NCBI RefSeq assembly: GCF_900111165.1
Contig: NZ_FOGH01000002.1
Location: forward strand, 124,001-188,000
Direction: 5' to 3'
Length of the DNA: 64,000 bases
Source of the DNA: Nitrosomonas sp. Nm51
GTDB taxonomy: Bacteria; Pseudomonadota; Gammaproteobacteria; Burkholderiales; Nitrosomonadaceae
Below the pieces are notes generated by a model. The model had not been told where the DNA came from and made no database searches. It saw only the letters and a program-made list of their open reading frames with translations. Both the position numbers and the translations under genes were made by a program. Shown here in pieces: positions 54,735 through 64,000 of the stretch. Every line of letters starts with the position of its first letter. The stretch's first letter is position 1.

Positions 54735-55629
54735 CATCTTGCGAATTGACTACGCGCAAAGCCGCTTTTTTCATATGCAATTTAATTGGCACATCCAATC
54801 TGGTCAGTTCGCCGTCAATAACAGCATGGGTTGTGTCCGAATCAATGTTGATGACAATATCCTTTACTGCACGGACGTCAAGGCGGCGCGCATACTCAAT
54901 ACGATCCGTCCAGGCATACAATATTGCTTCCAACAGGGTAGATAGTTTGGTATCGGCAGGTGCTATAATCATCAAATGCCCTTCGTCAAGCCGTTTGCGA
55001 TGTACCAGTGAGGTCATGTCAAATTTATAGTAATTGTTTGCAACCAGAAACATGGGAGATTTAATATCGTCACCTTTATTGGTGCACCATGTAAATGCTC
55101 GTCTGGATTGATGGCGCAGCAACACTTTTATCAATGCATAGGCCGTTGCAATCAGTTTGGGGAACCGCTGAGAAAATCGTACAACACTCCTGTACCGCAC
55201 CACGCGGGGATACATTCCCAGGGAAACATTATTCAAAAAAAACTGATTATTTACACACCCCACATCAACGCGGCGGCTTAAATGGCTATTCAATAAAGGT
55301 AAAAAATTATCGAGATCGGCCGGAAGATTCAGGTCCTTGACAAAATGATTCATAGTGCCCAAGGGAAGGGGAAACAGCACAATATTTGTATCGACCAGAT
55401 GCTGGATTGTGCGGCTTATCGTTCCATCCCCGCCTCCGACAGCAAGTTCGTTAATATTACCGTCATTAACCAGCTTTTGTATACATAACGACAGTTCTGA
55501 GGGGTGAAGCCATTGCAGTTGAATGGGTCTGTTGACAACCTTTAACGACTCAAGCAAATGCGTATGCCCCATTTTTCTCGCTGTGCCTGCTTTGCGATTC
55601 ACAAGAATAACCAACTGTTCTGCAGTCAT
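54715..55629 (-). CDS. Diacylglycerol kinase-like lipid kinase
   Basis: A 304-residue cytosolic lipid kinase of the YegS/BmrU group. It starts MTAEQLVILVNRKAGTARK; the nucleotide loop is ELAVGGGDGTISRTIQHLV, followed by PLGTMNHFVKDLNLPADLDN with the substrate region, and DVGCVNNQFFLNNVSLGMYP. The C-terminal part has HLMIIAPADTKLSTLLEAI and IDGELTRLDVPIKLHMKKAA. The last six residues and the stop come from a repeat copy, so the original C-terminus was probably different. It likely phosphorylates diacylglycerol or a related lipid at the inner membrane. Confidence 0.88.
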   Translation of the reverse strand: MTAEQLVILVNRKAGTARKMGHTHLLESLKVVNRPIQLQWLHPSELSLCIQKLVNDGNINELAVGGGDGTISRTIQHLVDTNIVLFPLPLGTMNHFVKDLNLPADLDNFLPLLNSHLSRRVDVGCVNNQFFLNNVSLGMYPRVVRYRSVVRFSQRFPKLIATAYALIKVLLRHQSRRAFTWCTNKGDDIKSPMFLVANNYYKFDMTSLVHRKRLDEGHLMIIAPADTKLSTLLEAILYAWTDRIEYARRLDVRAVKDIVINIDSDTTHAVIDGELTRLDVPIKLHMKKAALRVVNSQDASALSI

Positions 55630-55814
55630 CGTAATTTATCTGGCGGGTTGTTTCTGGTTGCTGTGATATCGATCAATAAGCTTGGTCTGAGAGAAGATAT
55701 GGTTTTGCATTGTTTCTTCAAGCCTTGTTCTGGTCGGAAAATTCAAATCCGGCAGCACCATATCCAGCGCATGCAATTTATGAAAGGCTCTGGGTCTCCT
55801 CGGGTATTGCTGTC

Positions 55815-55910
55815 CTGGTACTCTATCCATATGCTATTGCCAGGCACGGCGTTGCCATAGTCACTGACAAGCGCACCGAACCCGACAATATCATATGGGC
55901 TGAGTACCAG
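55815..55910. mobile_element. MITE-like element, complete copy in opposite orientation (96 bp)
   Basis: Terminal repeats 55815-55841 (CTGGTACTCTATCCATATG and on) and 55884-55910 (ends GAGTACCAG) are complementary at 22 of 27 positions. The interior GTCACTGACAAGCGCACCGA then ACCCGACAATATC is the reverse complement of the 38750 copy interior, with scattered differences. This more diverged copy shows the element is a real family and not a chance palindrome. Confidence 0.75.
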
Positions 55911-56061
55911 GCAACGTCTTGAACCAATGCTGCGGCAATATGCTTTTCTTTTTCTCGCTGGCCTGGCAGTGACGTTTTCAACGTAAATAGTCAAAGTTTC
56001 TGAAACCATTTGCGACCGGTTTCGAATCATCAGCTTTGGAGCACCTGGCATATCGCCTGCC

Positions 56062-56087
56062 GGCAATATCAAGTTGAAAGAGCACTA
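56062..56087. repeat. Half copy of the MITE-like repeat
   Basis: GGCAATATCAAGTTGAAAG then AGCACTAG matches the right terminal repeat with three or four differences and ends in CTAG. It sits 34 bp from the end of the epimerase gene. Confidence 0.75.
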
Positions 56088-56120
56088 GGCGGGCGCGATT
56101 TAAAGATTTGATTCGCTTTA

Positions 56121-57026
56121 TCACGCCTTGTTATGTTTTTTTGCATCCTGTATTCCCGCTGTAATCGTCGAGTACCGTAATGTGACATGCAATTCCTTTT
56201 TCATGCGCGAATTGCTTATCTGTCTCGATTCGTTCATAAACGACAGCATGCCGGGTGAAATACGGCCTGCTGCCTGTGTTTTCGGAATGCGTGGTGGCCG
56301 GGGAAGATCAAAATGGTCGGCAACGGTGTCGAAATAGTCGCCCATTTTCATTTGCGTGTCGTCGGTGGCGTTGTAGGCTCTGCCAGGTTTTCCGTGGCGT
56401 ATGGCCGCGCAGATAATATACGCAAGATCGTCGGCATGGATATGATTGGAATAGCCGTCATCGGCCGCAACAAAGGCCGGCAGATTTTCCCGGATACGTT
56501 TCAATGGCAGGCGGTTTTCAGCGTATATGCCGGGTACACGCAGTATCGAAACCGGCACATGATTGCGCACACTCCATCTGCGGATTTGATTTTCAGCATC
56601 TGCCCTACGTTTTGCACGATCACTCATGGGGTTCAAAGGTCTGGTTTCGTCAATCATGGCGCCGTGGCAATCGCCATATACACCGCTGGTGCTGATATAG
56701 ATAAACCGTTGTGGTAGAATTCTAGGTTTAGTTTTCGACTGCTTTGACAGTGTTGAAAGTAAGTGAGCGGTACGCGTATCCCGGATACCGCGATTGGGTG
56801 GCGGCGCCAGATGAATCACTATTTGCGCGATGCCGGCGAGTCGTTTAAGGCTGGCCGGACGGTCCAGGTCACCCTGAACGGGAATGACACCGGGTAAGCG
56901 AAAAGGCGCTGCATTATCCGGATTACGAAATAAGCCGAAAAGCCGGTAGTTTGCTTGCAGAAGCCGCACGGTACGTAACGCAATATCACCGCAACCTACA
57001 ATGAGTGCTGTTTTTTTTACATGCAT
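56121..57026 (-). CDS. NAD-dependent epimerase/dehydratase-like protein
   Basis: A 301-residue Rossmann-fold protein of the extended SDR/YeeZ type. The cofactor motif is KTALIVGCGDIALRTVRLLQ. FIYISTSGVYGDCHGAMIDE carries the catalytic YxxxK-type region in shortened form, and VPVSILRVPGIYAENRLPL follows. The C-terminal ends with PRPPRIPKTQAAGRISPG and a basic tail. Substrate unknown. The 2Fe-2S reductase gene is divergent with 38 bp between the start codons. Confidence 0.8.
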   Translation of the reverse strand: MHVKKTALIVGCGDIALRTVRLLQANYRLFGLFRNPDNAAPFRLPGVIPVQGDLDRPASLKRLAGIAQIVIHLAPPPNRGIRDTRTAHLLSTLSKQSKTKPRILPQRFIYISTSGVYGDCHGAMIDETRPLNPMSDRAKRRADAENQIRRWSVRNHVPVSILRVPGIYAENRLPLKRIRENLPAFVAADDGYSNHIHADDLAYIICAAIRHGKPGRAYNATDDTQMKMGDYFDTVADHFDLPRPPRIPKTQAAGRISPGMLSFMNESRQISNSRMKKELHVTLRYSTITAGIQDAKKHNKA

Positions 57027-57064
57027 GTTTTCATCCTGTTTATTTTTTAATTCCTCAGCAACCT

Positions 57065-58102
57065 ATGTCGCGACAAATCATTATAAAACCCAGTGAGCAT
57101 GTTATGCATGTTTCACCCGGTGAAACTATTCTGCAATCCGCCTTGCGTGAAGGATTTTCATTGCCGTATGGATGCCGTAACGGATCTTGCGGTATCTGTA
57201 AAGGAAAAGTGTTGAGCGGTACTGTCGATTACGGGCGTTATGATGAAGATACGCTGACAGAAGAAGAAAAACTGGCTGGCATGGCACTGTTCTGCTGTGC
57301 TTCGCCGCTATCCGATCTGGTTATCGAATGTCAGGAGATCGGCGCAGTCAAGGACATTGAAATAAAAACACTGCCTGCCCGTGTTGAGAAACTCGAGCGT
57401 GTCGCACCTGACGTGATGATTATTTCCTTAAAATTGCCCGCTAACCAGCGCTTGCAATTTCTTGCCGGACAGTATATCGATATTTTGCTTAAAGACGGTA
57501 AGCGGCGCAGTTTTTCACTTGCGAATGCGCCACATGACGATGATGTACTGCAGTTGCATGCGCGCAATTATCCAGGTGGCGTATTTGCAGCGCATGTATT
57601 TACCAAAATGAAGATAAAGGATATTCTGCGTTTTGAGGGGCCGCTTGGTTCATTCTTTCTGCGTGATTCAGCGGAGGATGCGCCGATTATTTTTCTGGCC
57701 GGTGGTACGGGCTTTGCACCGATTAAAAGCATACTTGAACATGTGTTTTATCAGGAAGCCGGCAAGGAGCACAAGCGCGCTATGAGACTTTACTGGGGCG
57801 TGCGCACCAGAGCCGAACTTTATTTTGCAGAATTGGCCGAGCAATGGCAACAGCAGCATGGTCACTTTACGTTTATTCCCGTACTGTCCGATGCGCTGCC
57901 TGAAGATAGGTGGGATGGCAGAACGGGCCTTGTGCATGAAGCTGTCATGCAGGACTTTTCTTCACTTGAGCATCACCAGGTATACGCCTGCGGCTCCCCG
58001 GTGATGGTTAAAGCCGCCTATCACGATTTTACTGCCTTGCGCAAACTTTCCAGAGACGGCTTTTTTTCAGATGTATTTACACCTTCAACCAGCCATTCTT
58101 AG
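57065..58102 (+). CDS. 2Fe-2S ferredoxin-NAD(P)H flavin reductase
   Basis: A 345-residue electron-transfer protein of the CDP-6-deoxy-delta-3,4-glucoseen reductase type. The plant-type ferredoxin domain is at the N-terminus, with iron-sulfur cysteines in YGCRNGSCGICKGK and LFCCASPLSD. The FAD domain has RRSFSLANAPHDDDVLQLH and GPLGSFFLRDSAEDAPIIF; the NAD domain has FLAGGTGFAPIKSILEH and YACGSPVMVKAAYHDFTAL. ATG 57065 matches the family start; the frame is open from 57005 but that part overlaps the divergent gene. Despite the family name, most members are general oxygenase reductases, and no partner oxygenase is adjacent. Confidence 0.88.
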   Translation: MSRQIIIKPSEHVMHVSPGETILQSALREGFSLPYGCRNGSCGICKGKVLSGTVDYGRYDEDTLTEEEKLAGMALFCCASPLSDLVIECQEIGAVKDIEIKTLPARVEKLERVAPDVMIISLKLPANQRLQFLAGQYIDILLKDGKRRSFSLANAPHDDDVLQLHARNYPGGVFAAHVFTKMKIKDILRFEGPLGSFFLRDSAEDAPIIFLAGGTGFAPIKSILEHVFYQEAGKEHKRAMRLYWGVRTRAELYFAELAEQWQQQHGHFTFIPVLSDALPEDRWDGRTGLVHEAVMQDFSSLEHHQVYACGSPVMVKAAYHDFTALRKLSRDGFFSDVFTPSTSHS

Positions 58103-58157
58103 CGTATACGTGCTCCCGTCGAATTTGAGCAAGGCAGATTTCGCCATAAGCGCGTCT

Positions 58158-59336
58158 TTATCTGCTTGAGTCATTCTGTTTTATGGTTAATCCAAGCGCT
58201 TTATTATAGTGATCCATAGCGAGTTCATGTTTGCCCAGTTTTTCATTCAACTGCGCCAAAGCAAAATGTGCGGTCGGCGTTGGTTCAACAGATAGGCTGG
58301 CTTCAAGATAATTCTGTGCTTTGCCCCACAGTTCACAGTGCGTGCATAACTTGCCTAGCGTTAACAGCAGGCCCGCATTGTCCGGCTGTGCTTTCAGCCA
58401 TACTTCGGCGCATTCAATCTGCCTGCTGACATGATAGTTTAGACATTCTGAATACAAAGCAATGAGTACCGGATCCCAGTCTGTTTGTACATTCTGTTCA
58501 ATGATTTTATGTGCTGTGGCGCAATCACCCGAAGCAATATAAGCACGTGCTGCGGCGACTGCCACGCGACTGCTTTTTTGCTCTGTTTCTGACAGGCTGT
58601 GCCAGTATTTGTTTAAAGCATCGATATCAGCGGTTTTGATCTTGAAATTTTCCAAATGGGCCTGATGCTGTATGATTTCGTAATACTTTTTGTTCAGCGG
58701 ATGACGGCGGATAAGAATACGGCTGATTTCAAGAGCAGCGTCCCAATTGCCGGCCTGCCGGTGTGCTTCCATCTCCAGTTCCAGAACGGCGGTCGGCTGC
58801 AATCCGCCGGTGGAATACAAGTCCTGCAGCGTGTTCAGCGCTTCCTGATAATTGCCGTCATTGAGCAGCATTTCGGCTTTGGTCACCAGCCGCAGTGTTC
58901 TTTCATCCTGTAACGTTTGTTCTGTTTTTTTAAGCAGTTTATTTCGCGTCGAAATGTCTGCTGTCTGCTGTGCCGCGCGTATTGCGATTACTGAATTAAT
59001 GGCTTTGATAAGTGGTGTTTTTGCCAATTTAAAGCCTTTTGCAGCGCATTTCTTGGCATAGTCGTAATCACCCTCAAAAAAAGCTTTTATACCGGTTTGC
59101 ATCAAAGATTCCGCTTTGATGTCCCGGCGGTTCAGTAAACTGCTCAGAATCCGAACCAGAATATAAAAAACAATAAAAGCTGCGAGAAGCCCGGCAATAG
59201 CATAATCGAGCGACAACTCAATTTGCTCATACTGCGGGATTTCCACGACGAGATGACCTGTCCCATATTCTTCGATTGCCAGCGCAACGGCAACTGCTGC
59301 ACCAAACAGTACTAACACCCAAAGTATCAGTCTCAT
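58158..59336 (-). CDS. hemY: HemY-type tetratricopeptide membrane protein
   Basis: A 392-residue protein of the proteobacterial HemY family, unrelated to protoporphyrinogen oxidase of the same name. Two N-terminal helices (LILWVLVLFGAAVAVALAI and YAIAGLLAAFIVFYILVRIL) precede helical repeats including SLMQTGIKAFFEGDYDYAKK and LGKLCTHCELWGKAQNYLEA with LGKHELAMDHYNKALG. It is associated with heme synthesis gene clusters; its exact role is uncertain. It follows hemC-hemD on the same strand after a 240 bp gap; the usual hemX lies elsewhere or is missing. Confidence 0.85.
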   Translation of the reverse strand: MRLILWVLVLFGAAVAVALAIEEYGTGHLVVEIPQYEQIELSLDYAIAGLLAAFIVFYILVRILSSLLNRRDIKAESLMQTGIKAFFEGDYDYAKKCAAKGFKLAKTPLIKAINSVIAIRAAQQTADISTRNKLLKKTEQTLQDERTLRLVTKAEMLLNDGNYQEALNTLQDLYSTGGLQPTAVLELEMEAHRQAGNWDAALEISRILIRRHPLNKKYYEIIQHQAHLENFKIKTADIDALNKYWHSLSETEQKSSRVAVAAARAYIASGDCATAHKIIEQNVQTDWDPVLIALYSECLNYHVSRQIECAEVWLKAQPDNAGLLLTLGKLCTHCELWGKAQNYLEASLSVEPTPTAHFALAQLNEKLGKHELAMDHYNKALGLTIKQNDSSR

Positions 59337-59576
59337 ATCCTCTCCTTGTTATTTCTGACGCCCGAAATCAGTCTGTGCTCATTTTGCCTGGATTTGACTG
59401 GCCATGTCTAACACCGTTGTCCTGTTATCCACCAATGCAATCTCAATTTTCTAAGCAACTCAATTTAAGGCCCAGGTTTCATTACACTATCAGTCCATCA
59501 ACAACGTTTGACGCTCCCCTTCCCCTGTTAGAACATATAAACCCTTTTAGATTTACTTCATGTAAACAACATTATT

Positions 59577-60392
59577 TTATAAAAACAATTGATTATTTTT
59601 ATTTCTGTAAAAATAATCCTGCATGCCCTGCAGTAAACCTTGATCTCCGCTGTCCGCCGTTTGTACGACTGTTTCAAGTCCGGCTTTCCGGGCATTAGCG
59701 GCAATGCGGCCGTGCGCAGTAAATACAGGTGTTATTTTCAGCAATTGTTGGCCATGGAAGCCAATTATGTCAAACAAATTTTGTAATCCCTCTGAACTTG
59801 TGATAACAACAGCATTAATTCTACCCTGGGACCAGTCTGATATAAGCGCACCGGGATTGATATCGGGTTTGCTGCGCTGGTAGCATTCTGCATATTCCAA
59901 CAAAGCGCCACGTTGTATCAATGTGTCGCCGAGCAATGGCCGGCCACCGTTGCCACGAAAAATAACCACGCGCTTTCCTGTTACATGCTGTAATGCATTC
60001 TGTTCAAGCAATGCTTCACTGTCGAACCGATTTTCCGGCGAAATGACTTCATTTACACCATGTTTTTTTAATGTATGTGCAGTGCCTTTGCCGACAGCGG
60101 CAATTTTCATGTGTGCGAGCAACGGATCAAGAGATTCATGGTGCGACTGAATCAGAGGCATGGCTTTGTCAACGGCGTTGGGACTGACGAAAATCGCCAG
60201 ATCAAATGTATCCAGCCGCTGAATAAGCGCCAGCAACGGTTTTTTATTTTTAATGTCAGAGATTTTCAAGACCGGAAAAATAACCGGATTACCACCCAGC
60301 TTGCGGATACTTTCAGCCAGAAAAACGCATTGACGTTCAGGCCTGGTTACCAGTACATTGATTCCTTGCAAGGGGCAGTGCGCCTGATTCAT
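59577..60392 (-). CDS. hemD: Uroporphyrinogen-III synthase
   Basis: Cyclises hydroxymethylbilane to uroporphyrinogen III. The 271-residue sequence shows the two-domain pattern: GINVLVTRPERQCVFLAESI at the N-terminus, FDLAIFVSPNAVDKAMPLI, KIAAVGKGTAHTLKKHGVNE and RVVIFRGNGGRPLLGDTL, with INAVVITSSEGLQNLFDII near the end. The family is poorly conserved, and hemC lies 2 bp upstream, which strengthens the call. It is likely co-transcribed with hemC. Confidence 0.9.
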   Translation of the reverse strand: MNQAHCPLQGINVLVTRPERQCVFLAESIRKLGGNPVIFPVLKISDIKNKKPLLALIQRLDTFDLAIFVSPNAVDKAMPLIQSHHESLDPLLAHMKIAAVGKGTAHTLKKHGVNEVISPENRFDSEALLEQNALQHVTGKRVVIFRGNGGRPLLGDTLIQRGALLEYAECYQRSKPDINPGALISDWSQGRINAVVITSSEGLQNLFDIIGFHGQQLLKITPVFTAHGRIAANARKAGLETVVQTADSGDQGLLQGMQDYFYRNKNNQLFL

Positions 60393-60394
60393 TA

Positions 60395-61348
60395 TTACCA
60401 GCCACTTTGGGTTTCGATTGCAGCAAGAATTTTGTCCGCACCCTGCGCGATCAGGTCGTGCGCCATTTTCTCACCCATATCTTCTCCGTTTTCCAGGTTT
60501 CCGCTTGATGCGTCACGTACAAATTGTGAACCGTCAGGACTGGCAACAAAGCCACGCAATTTCAGCTGATTGTTCTCGATTTCAGCAAATGCGCCCAGCG
60601 GTATCTGGCAGCTGCCGCCCAACACACGGCTCATGGCGCGTTCTGCTGTAACACAACAGGCTGTTCTCTGATGGTGCAGCGGTTGCAGTAAAGCGATAAG
60701 ATCTGATCGATCATGACGGCATTCAATGCCTAGTGCACCTTGCCCAACTGCGGGCAAGCTTTGTTCGGGATTTAGCAGTGCGGTGATGCGGTCTGACAAA
60801 TCCAGTCGCTTCAGTCCGGCGGCAGCCAGAATAATAGCAGCATATTGACCTTCGTCCAGTTTGCGCAGGCGCGTTTGTACATTACCCCGCAGCGGCTTGA
60901 CATTCAAATACGGAAATTGCGCGCGCAATTGGCTTTCACGCCGCAGGCTGGATGTGCCGACAATACTGCCGGCGGGTAGTGCATCAAGATTTTTGTATTG
61001 ATTGGAAACAAACGCATCGCGCGGATCTTCGCGCTCGGTGATGGCTGCCAGGATAAATTCATCAGGTACATTCATTGGCATGTCTTTCATGGAATGTACG
61101 GCAATATCGGCGCGTCCGTCTTCCAAGGCCTGCTCCAATTCTTTGATAAAAAGACCTTTTCCACCAATTTTTGATAATGACTGATCGAGTATCTGATCCC
61201 CTTTGGTTGTCATGCCGAGTATGTTAACTTCGGTTTGCGGGTATAATTGGATTAACCGTTGCCGGATATGTTTAGCTTGCCACATAGCTAGCAGGCTTTC
61301 ACGAGAAGCGATAATTATGCGTTTGGGAGTGTGAAATGAGCTGGACAT
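60395..61348 (-). CDS. hemC: Hydroxymethylbilane synthase (porphobilinogen deaminase)
   Basis: Polymerises four porphobilinogens. The sequence of 317 residues has [38 protein letters not shown] and [19 protein letters not shown] with substrate-binding arginines, and [17 protein letters not shown], whose cysteine carries the dipyrromethane cofactor. All key residues are present. It is the first gene of hemC-hemD; ppc is divergent. Nitrifying bacteria need much heme c, but no special regulation is visible. Confidence 0.97.
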   Translation of the reverse strand: MSSSFHTPKRIIIASRESLLAMWQAKHIRQRLIQLYPQTEVNILGMTTKGDQILDQSLSKIGGKGLFIKELEQALEDGRADIAVHSMKDMPMNVPDEFILAAITEREDPRDAFVSNQYKNLDALPAGSIVGTSSLRRESQLRAQFPYLNVKPLRGNVQTRLRKLDEGQYAAIILAAAGLKRLDLSDRITALLNPEQSLPAVGQGALGIECRHDRSDLIALLQPLHHQRTACCVTAERAMSRVLGGSCQIPLGAFAEIENNQLKLRGFVASPDGSQFVRDASSGNLENGEDMGEKMAHDLIAQGADKILAAIETQSGW

Positions 61349-61500
61349 TCAATAAAAATAATAAAAATGAAAGATTCTCTCTATTTTGATCAGGCGGCCA
61401 TTCTAGCATGACCCGCGTCGGCTTGGACAAACACAAACTGTTCCAGACCTGAATTAAAGGCAATGTCAAAAAATTTTTAAACTAGAGGCGAAGTAACGCT

Positions 61501-64000
61501 ATGCATATTGTAGGTATTGAAAATCATCCCGTAAAAGAATCCTCTGATGATAAGGATTTGCCGCTTCGAGAGGATATTCGCTTATTAGGTCGTATACTGG
61601 GAGAAATTCTGCGGGAACAGGAAGGAGACGCAGCTTTCGATCTGGTGGAAAAAATTCGGCAAACCGCCATTCGTTTTCATCGGGAGCAGGATCCACAAGC
61701 GCGCCAGGAGCTCGACCAGATACTTACAGAACTCAGCAACAGAGCAACCGTTGTGGTGGTGCGTGCTTTTAGTTATTTTTCACAGCTTTCAAATATTGCT
61801 GAAGATGTGCATCATAATCGCCGCCGTCGTGCGCATCTTTGTGCGGGTTCGTCTCCTCAGGCCGGGAGTGTAACGCGGGCGTTGGAGCGGGTTCTGGAAA
61901 AAGGCATCGACAGTGAAGCGCTGGCCAAATTTTTTGCCAAAGCGGTCGTTTCTCCAGTGTTGACAGCGCATCCGACTGAAGTTCAGCGCAGAAGCATTCT
62001 GGACTGTCAGTTGACAATAGAACGCTTATTAAGGGAGCGTGCGCTGACTCAGTTGACGCCGAATGAAGAGCGTCAGAATGAGGAAAATTTGCGCACTATG
62101 ATTCAGATTTTGTGGTTGACGCGTATGTTACGGTCAGTTCGTTTATCTGTAAACGATGAAATCGATAACGGATTGGCATATTACAGCTATACCTTTTTGT
62201 CGCAAGTGCCTTATATTTATGCAAAGATAGAAAATCTGCTGGAACGTCATCTGGGTGACAAAGCGCCCCGGGTAAATTCATTTCTGCGCATTGGCAGCTG
62301 GATTGGCGGCGACAGAGACGGTAATCCGTATGTTACCCATCAGGTAATGTTGTATGCAGTGGAACAGCAATCGGCGCTGGCGCTTGATTATTACATCGAG
62401 GAAGTGGAAAGAATCGGTCATACCATGAGTCTTGCCGAACGGCTTATCAATATGACTGACGAACTGGAAAAATTGGCCGCTACATGCCCGGAGGTTCCGG
62501 CCTGCCGTATTGATGAGCCGTATCGTCGGGCATTCATCGGCATCGGTGCGCGTCTGACGGCTACCAGTCAGCAGTTGGGACATACCGTTCGGCAAAAAGA
62601 AGCGATTGATGGCGCCGCGCCCTATGCGGACAGCGCCGAATTCGTGCATGATCTCGACACGATTATCAAATCACTCAAACATCATCAGGCAAACTGGATA
62701 GCGCGCGGTGCACTGCGAAACTTGCGGCGGGCCGCGGATGTTTTTGGTTTTCATCTGGCCCCACTGGACATGCGTCAGCATAGTAAAGTGCACGAACAGG
62801 TTGTTGCCGAACTGTATGAGCAAACAACACATGGACAGAATTATTTAGAAATGTCAAAAGATGAACGCGTTCAATGGCTGCTCGATGAGATCAGCAGTCC
62901 GCGCCCGCTGCTTTCACCGTATCTGGAATATTCTGAATCCACGCAGAATGAATTGCGTATCCTTCAAATGGCGGCGGAAATTCATTGCCGTTTTGGGCAT
63001 GCAGCCATTCCCAATTACATTATTTCCATGACAACCCATGTCGTAGATGTACTGGAAGTGGCATTGCTGCTAAAGGAAGTTGGTTTGCTTCAGGCCGGAG
63101 AAAATCCGCATCTCGGTTTAAATATCATTCCCTTGTTCGAAACCATAACAGATTTGCGCGGTTGCGGCGATATCATGGATCAATTGTTTTCCTTGCCTTA
63201 TTACAAAAGGTTGCTTTTTTCGCGCGGTAGTGTACAGGAAGTTATGCTGGGATATTCTGACAGCAATAAAGATGGTGGATTTATCACTTCCAACTGGGAA
63301 ATTTACAAAGCCGAAATTGAGCTGACCAGAATATTTGCCAAGCATCAAATCGAATTAAGGCTTTTTCATGGGCGTGGCGGTACTGTCGGCCGGGGTGGCG
63401 GTCCAAGTTATCAAGGTATAATGGCGCAGCCGCCGGGAAGCGTTAACGGCCAGATTCGTGTCACGGAACAAGGCGAAGTCATCAGCAGCAAATATGCCGA
63501 ACCGGAAATCGGCCGGCGAAATCTTGAAACGCTGGTGGCTGCCACAATCGAATCGACACTGTTAGGAAATGATCCGATTGGAGACAATGCCGGACGTTAT
63601 TATCAAGCCATGGAGAAGCTTGCTGTACACTCATTCAAGGCTTATCAGAATCTGGTGTTTGAGACGCCCGGTTTCAAACAGTTTTTTCAGGAATCTACGC
63701 CAATACGTGAAATATCCGGTCTGCATATCGGCAGCCGCCCTTCATCGCGTAAAGCATCGGACGAAATTGAGGATTTGCGCGCTATTCCCTGGGTATTCAG
63801 CTGGGGGCTGAACCGTGCAATGCTACCGGGATGGTATGGGTTCGGACAGGCGGTCGAGGCCTTCTTGCAAGAAGATCAAAGCGGAAACGGTCTGGCGTTA
63901 CTGCAGGAAATGTATCAGACATGGCCATTTATGCAGACCCTGTTATCGAACATGGACATGGTGCTGGCCAAAACGGACATGGGTATTGCCTCCCGGTATG
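61501..64000 (+). CDS. ppc: Phosphoenolpyruvate carboxylase (3' truncated by window)
   Basis: Carboxylates phosphoenolpyruvate to oxaloacetate, an anaplerotic step. From the ATG at 61501 (GAGGCGAAG upstream) the frame stays open to the window edge, giving about 833 residues; the family is about 900-940 long, so the C-terminus is missing. The first catalytic histidine is in VVSPVLTAHPTEVQRRS near residue 155. GSWIGGDRDGNPYVTHQV follows near 262, and FHGRGGTVGRGGGPSYQGI with the second active-site region near 622. SNMDMVLAKTDMGIASRY is the last visible conserved block. hemC is divergent with 152 bp between. Confidence 0.96.
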   Translation, partial: MHIVGIENHPVKESSDDKDLPLREDIRLLGRILGEILREQEGDAAFDLVEKIRQTAIRFHREQDPQARQELDQILTELSNRATVVVVRAFSYFSQLSNIAEDVHHNRRRRAHLCAGSSPQAGSVTRALERVLEKGIDSEALAKFFAKAVVSPVLTAHPTEVQRRSILDCQLTIERLLRERALTQLTPNEERQNEENLRTMIQILWLTRMLRSVRLSVNDEIDNGLAYYSYTFLSQVPYIYAKIENLLERHLGDKAPRVNSFLRIGSWIGGDRDGNPYVTHQVMLYAVEQQSALALDYYIEEVERIGHTMSLAERLINMTDELEKLAATCPEVPACRIDEPYRRAFIGIGARLTATSQQLGHTVRQKEAIDGAAPYADSAEFVHDLDTIIKSLKHHQANWIARGALRNLRRAADVFGFHLAPLDMRQHSKVHEQVVAELYEQTTHGQNYLEMSKDERVQWLLDEISSPRPLLSPYLEYSESTQNELRILQMAAEIHCRFGHAAIPNYIISMTTHVVDVLEVALLLKEVGLLQAGENPHLGLNIIPLFETITDLRGCGDIMDQLFSLPYYKRLLFSRGSVQEVMLGYSDSNKDGGFITSNWEIYKAEIELTRIFAKHQIELRLFHGRGGTVGRGGGPSYQGIMAQPPGSVNGQIRVTEQGEVISSKYAEPEIGRRNLETLVAATIESTLLGNDPIGDNAGRYYQAMEKLAVHSFKAYQNLVFETPGFKQFFQESTPIREISGLHIGSRPSSRKASDEIEDLRAIPWVFSWGLNRAMLPGWYGFGQAVEAFLQEDQSGNGLALLQEMYQTWPFMQTLLSNMDMVLAKTDMGIASRY

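Larger units (their letters stand above)
55630..56120. other. Intergenic, 490 bp, with two repeat copies
   Basis: No gene is supported. The tract contains a full MITE-like copy (55815-55910) and a half copy (56062-56087). Between them is A/T-mixed DNA with short open frames only. Confidence 0.6.

Overview
The window reads as a chromosomal stretch of a betaproteobacterium, most likely a member of the Nitrosomonadaceae (Nitrosomonas-like). This rests on gene order and protein character: pilC-pilD-coaE, gpmA-envC-ctpA-moeB, a rhodanese-grxC-secB-gpsA block, ispB facing rplU-rpmA-obgE-proB, and hemC-hemD near hemY with ppc divergent. No ammonia-oxidation gene lies in the window, so the genus is an inference. 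Most of the sequence is housekeeping. The unusual material sits in the intergenic spaces, which are rich in small inverted repeats, a dispersed MITE-like element and decayed transposase genes.

Layout. 1-5.7 kb: the 3' end of a DUF3482 GTPase gene, type IV pilus platform and prepilin peptidase genes, coaE, an RlpA-like lipoprotein and argE. 5.7-10.2 kb: an alginate-export-type outer membrane barrel, a 1.4 kb gene-poor tract with repeat copies and an IS110 remnant, and two small secreted proteins. 10.2-14.7 kb (minus strand): lspA, ileS, ribF. 14.9-16.6 kb: two overlapping SAM-dependent methyltransferase genes that look like a glycine-to-betaine pathway. 16.7-21.1 kb (minus): gpmA-envC-ctpA-moeB. 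21.5-27.0 kb: a rhodanese-like protein lacking its catalytic cysteine, grxC, secB, an SH3 protein, gpsA, HU, tRNA-Val, tRNA-Asp and a PpiD-type chaperone. 27.1-32.3 kb: ispB (minus), then rplU-rpmA, obgE, proB and two genes of unknown function. 32.3-36.4 kb (minus): uvrA and a glycerate kinase overlapping by 4 bp. 36.5-41.4 kb: an MFS transporter with a C-terminal extra domain, ssb, mtgA and mgtE.

41.4-42.5 kb is a graveyard holding a broken REP-associated (Y1) transposase gene and an antisense DDE-transposase fragment. 42.5-48.9 kb carries an aspartoacylase-like hydrolase and a GCS2-type carboxylate-amine ligase gene on the same strand, a TPR protein behind an 18-T homopolymer, a Sel1/lytic transglycosylase protein and a DUF3750 protein. 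At 49.0-50.1 kb a DUF4338 (DruA-like) N-terminal half is joined to an ISAs1 transposase C-terminal half, with a later frameshift. 50.3-64 kb holds a SWIM/SNF2 helicase, a metallophosphoesterase, a diacylglycerol-kinase-like lipid kinase, an epimerase, a 2Fe-2S flavin reductase, hemY, hemD, hemC and the first part of ppc, which runs off the window.

The strongest candidate for something undescribed is a roughly 95 bp element with imperfect 25-27 bp terminal inverted repeats. There are full copies at 38750-38844 and 55815-55910, a diverged copy at 8347-8412, and several half or internally deleted copies. One half copy supplies the last codons and stop of the lipid kinase gene. I see no CRISPR array, no complete defence system and no intact prophage.
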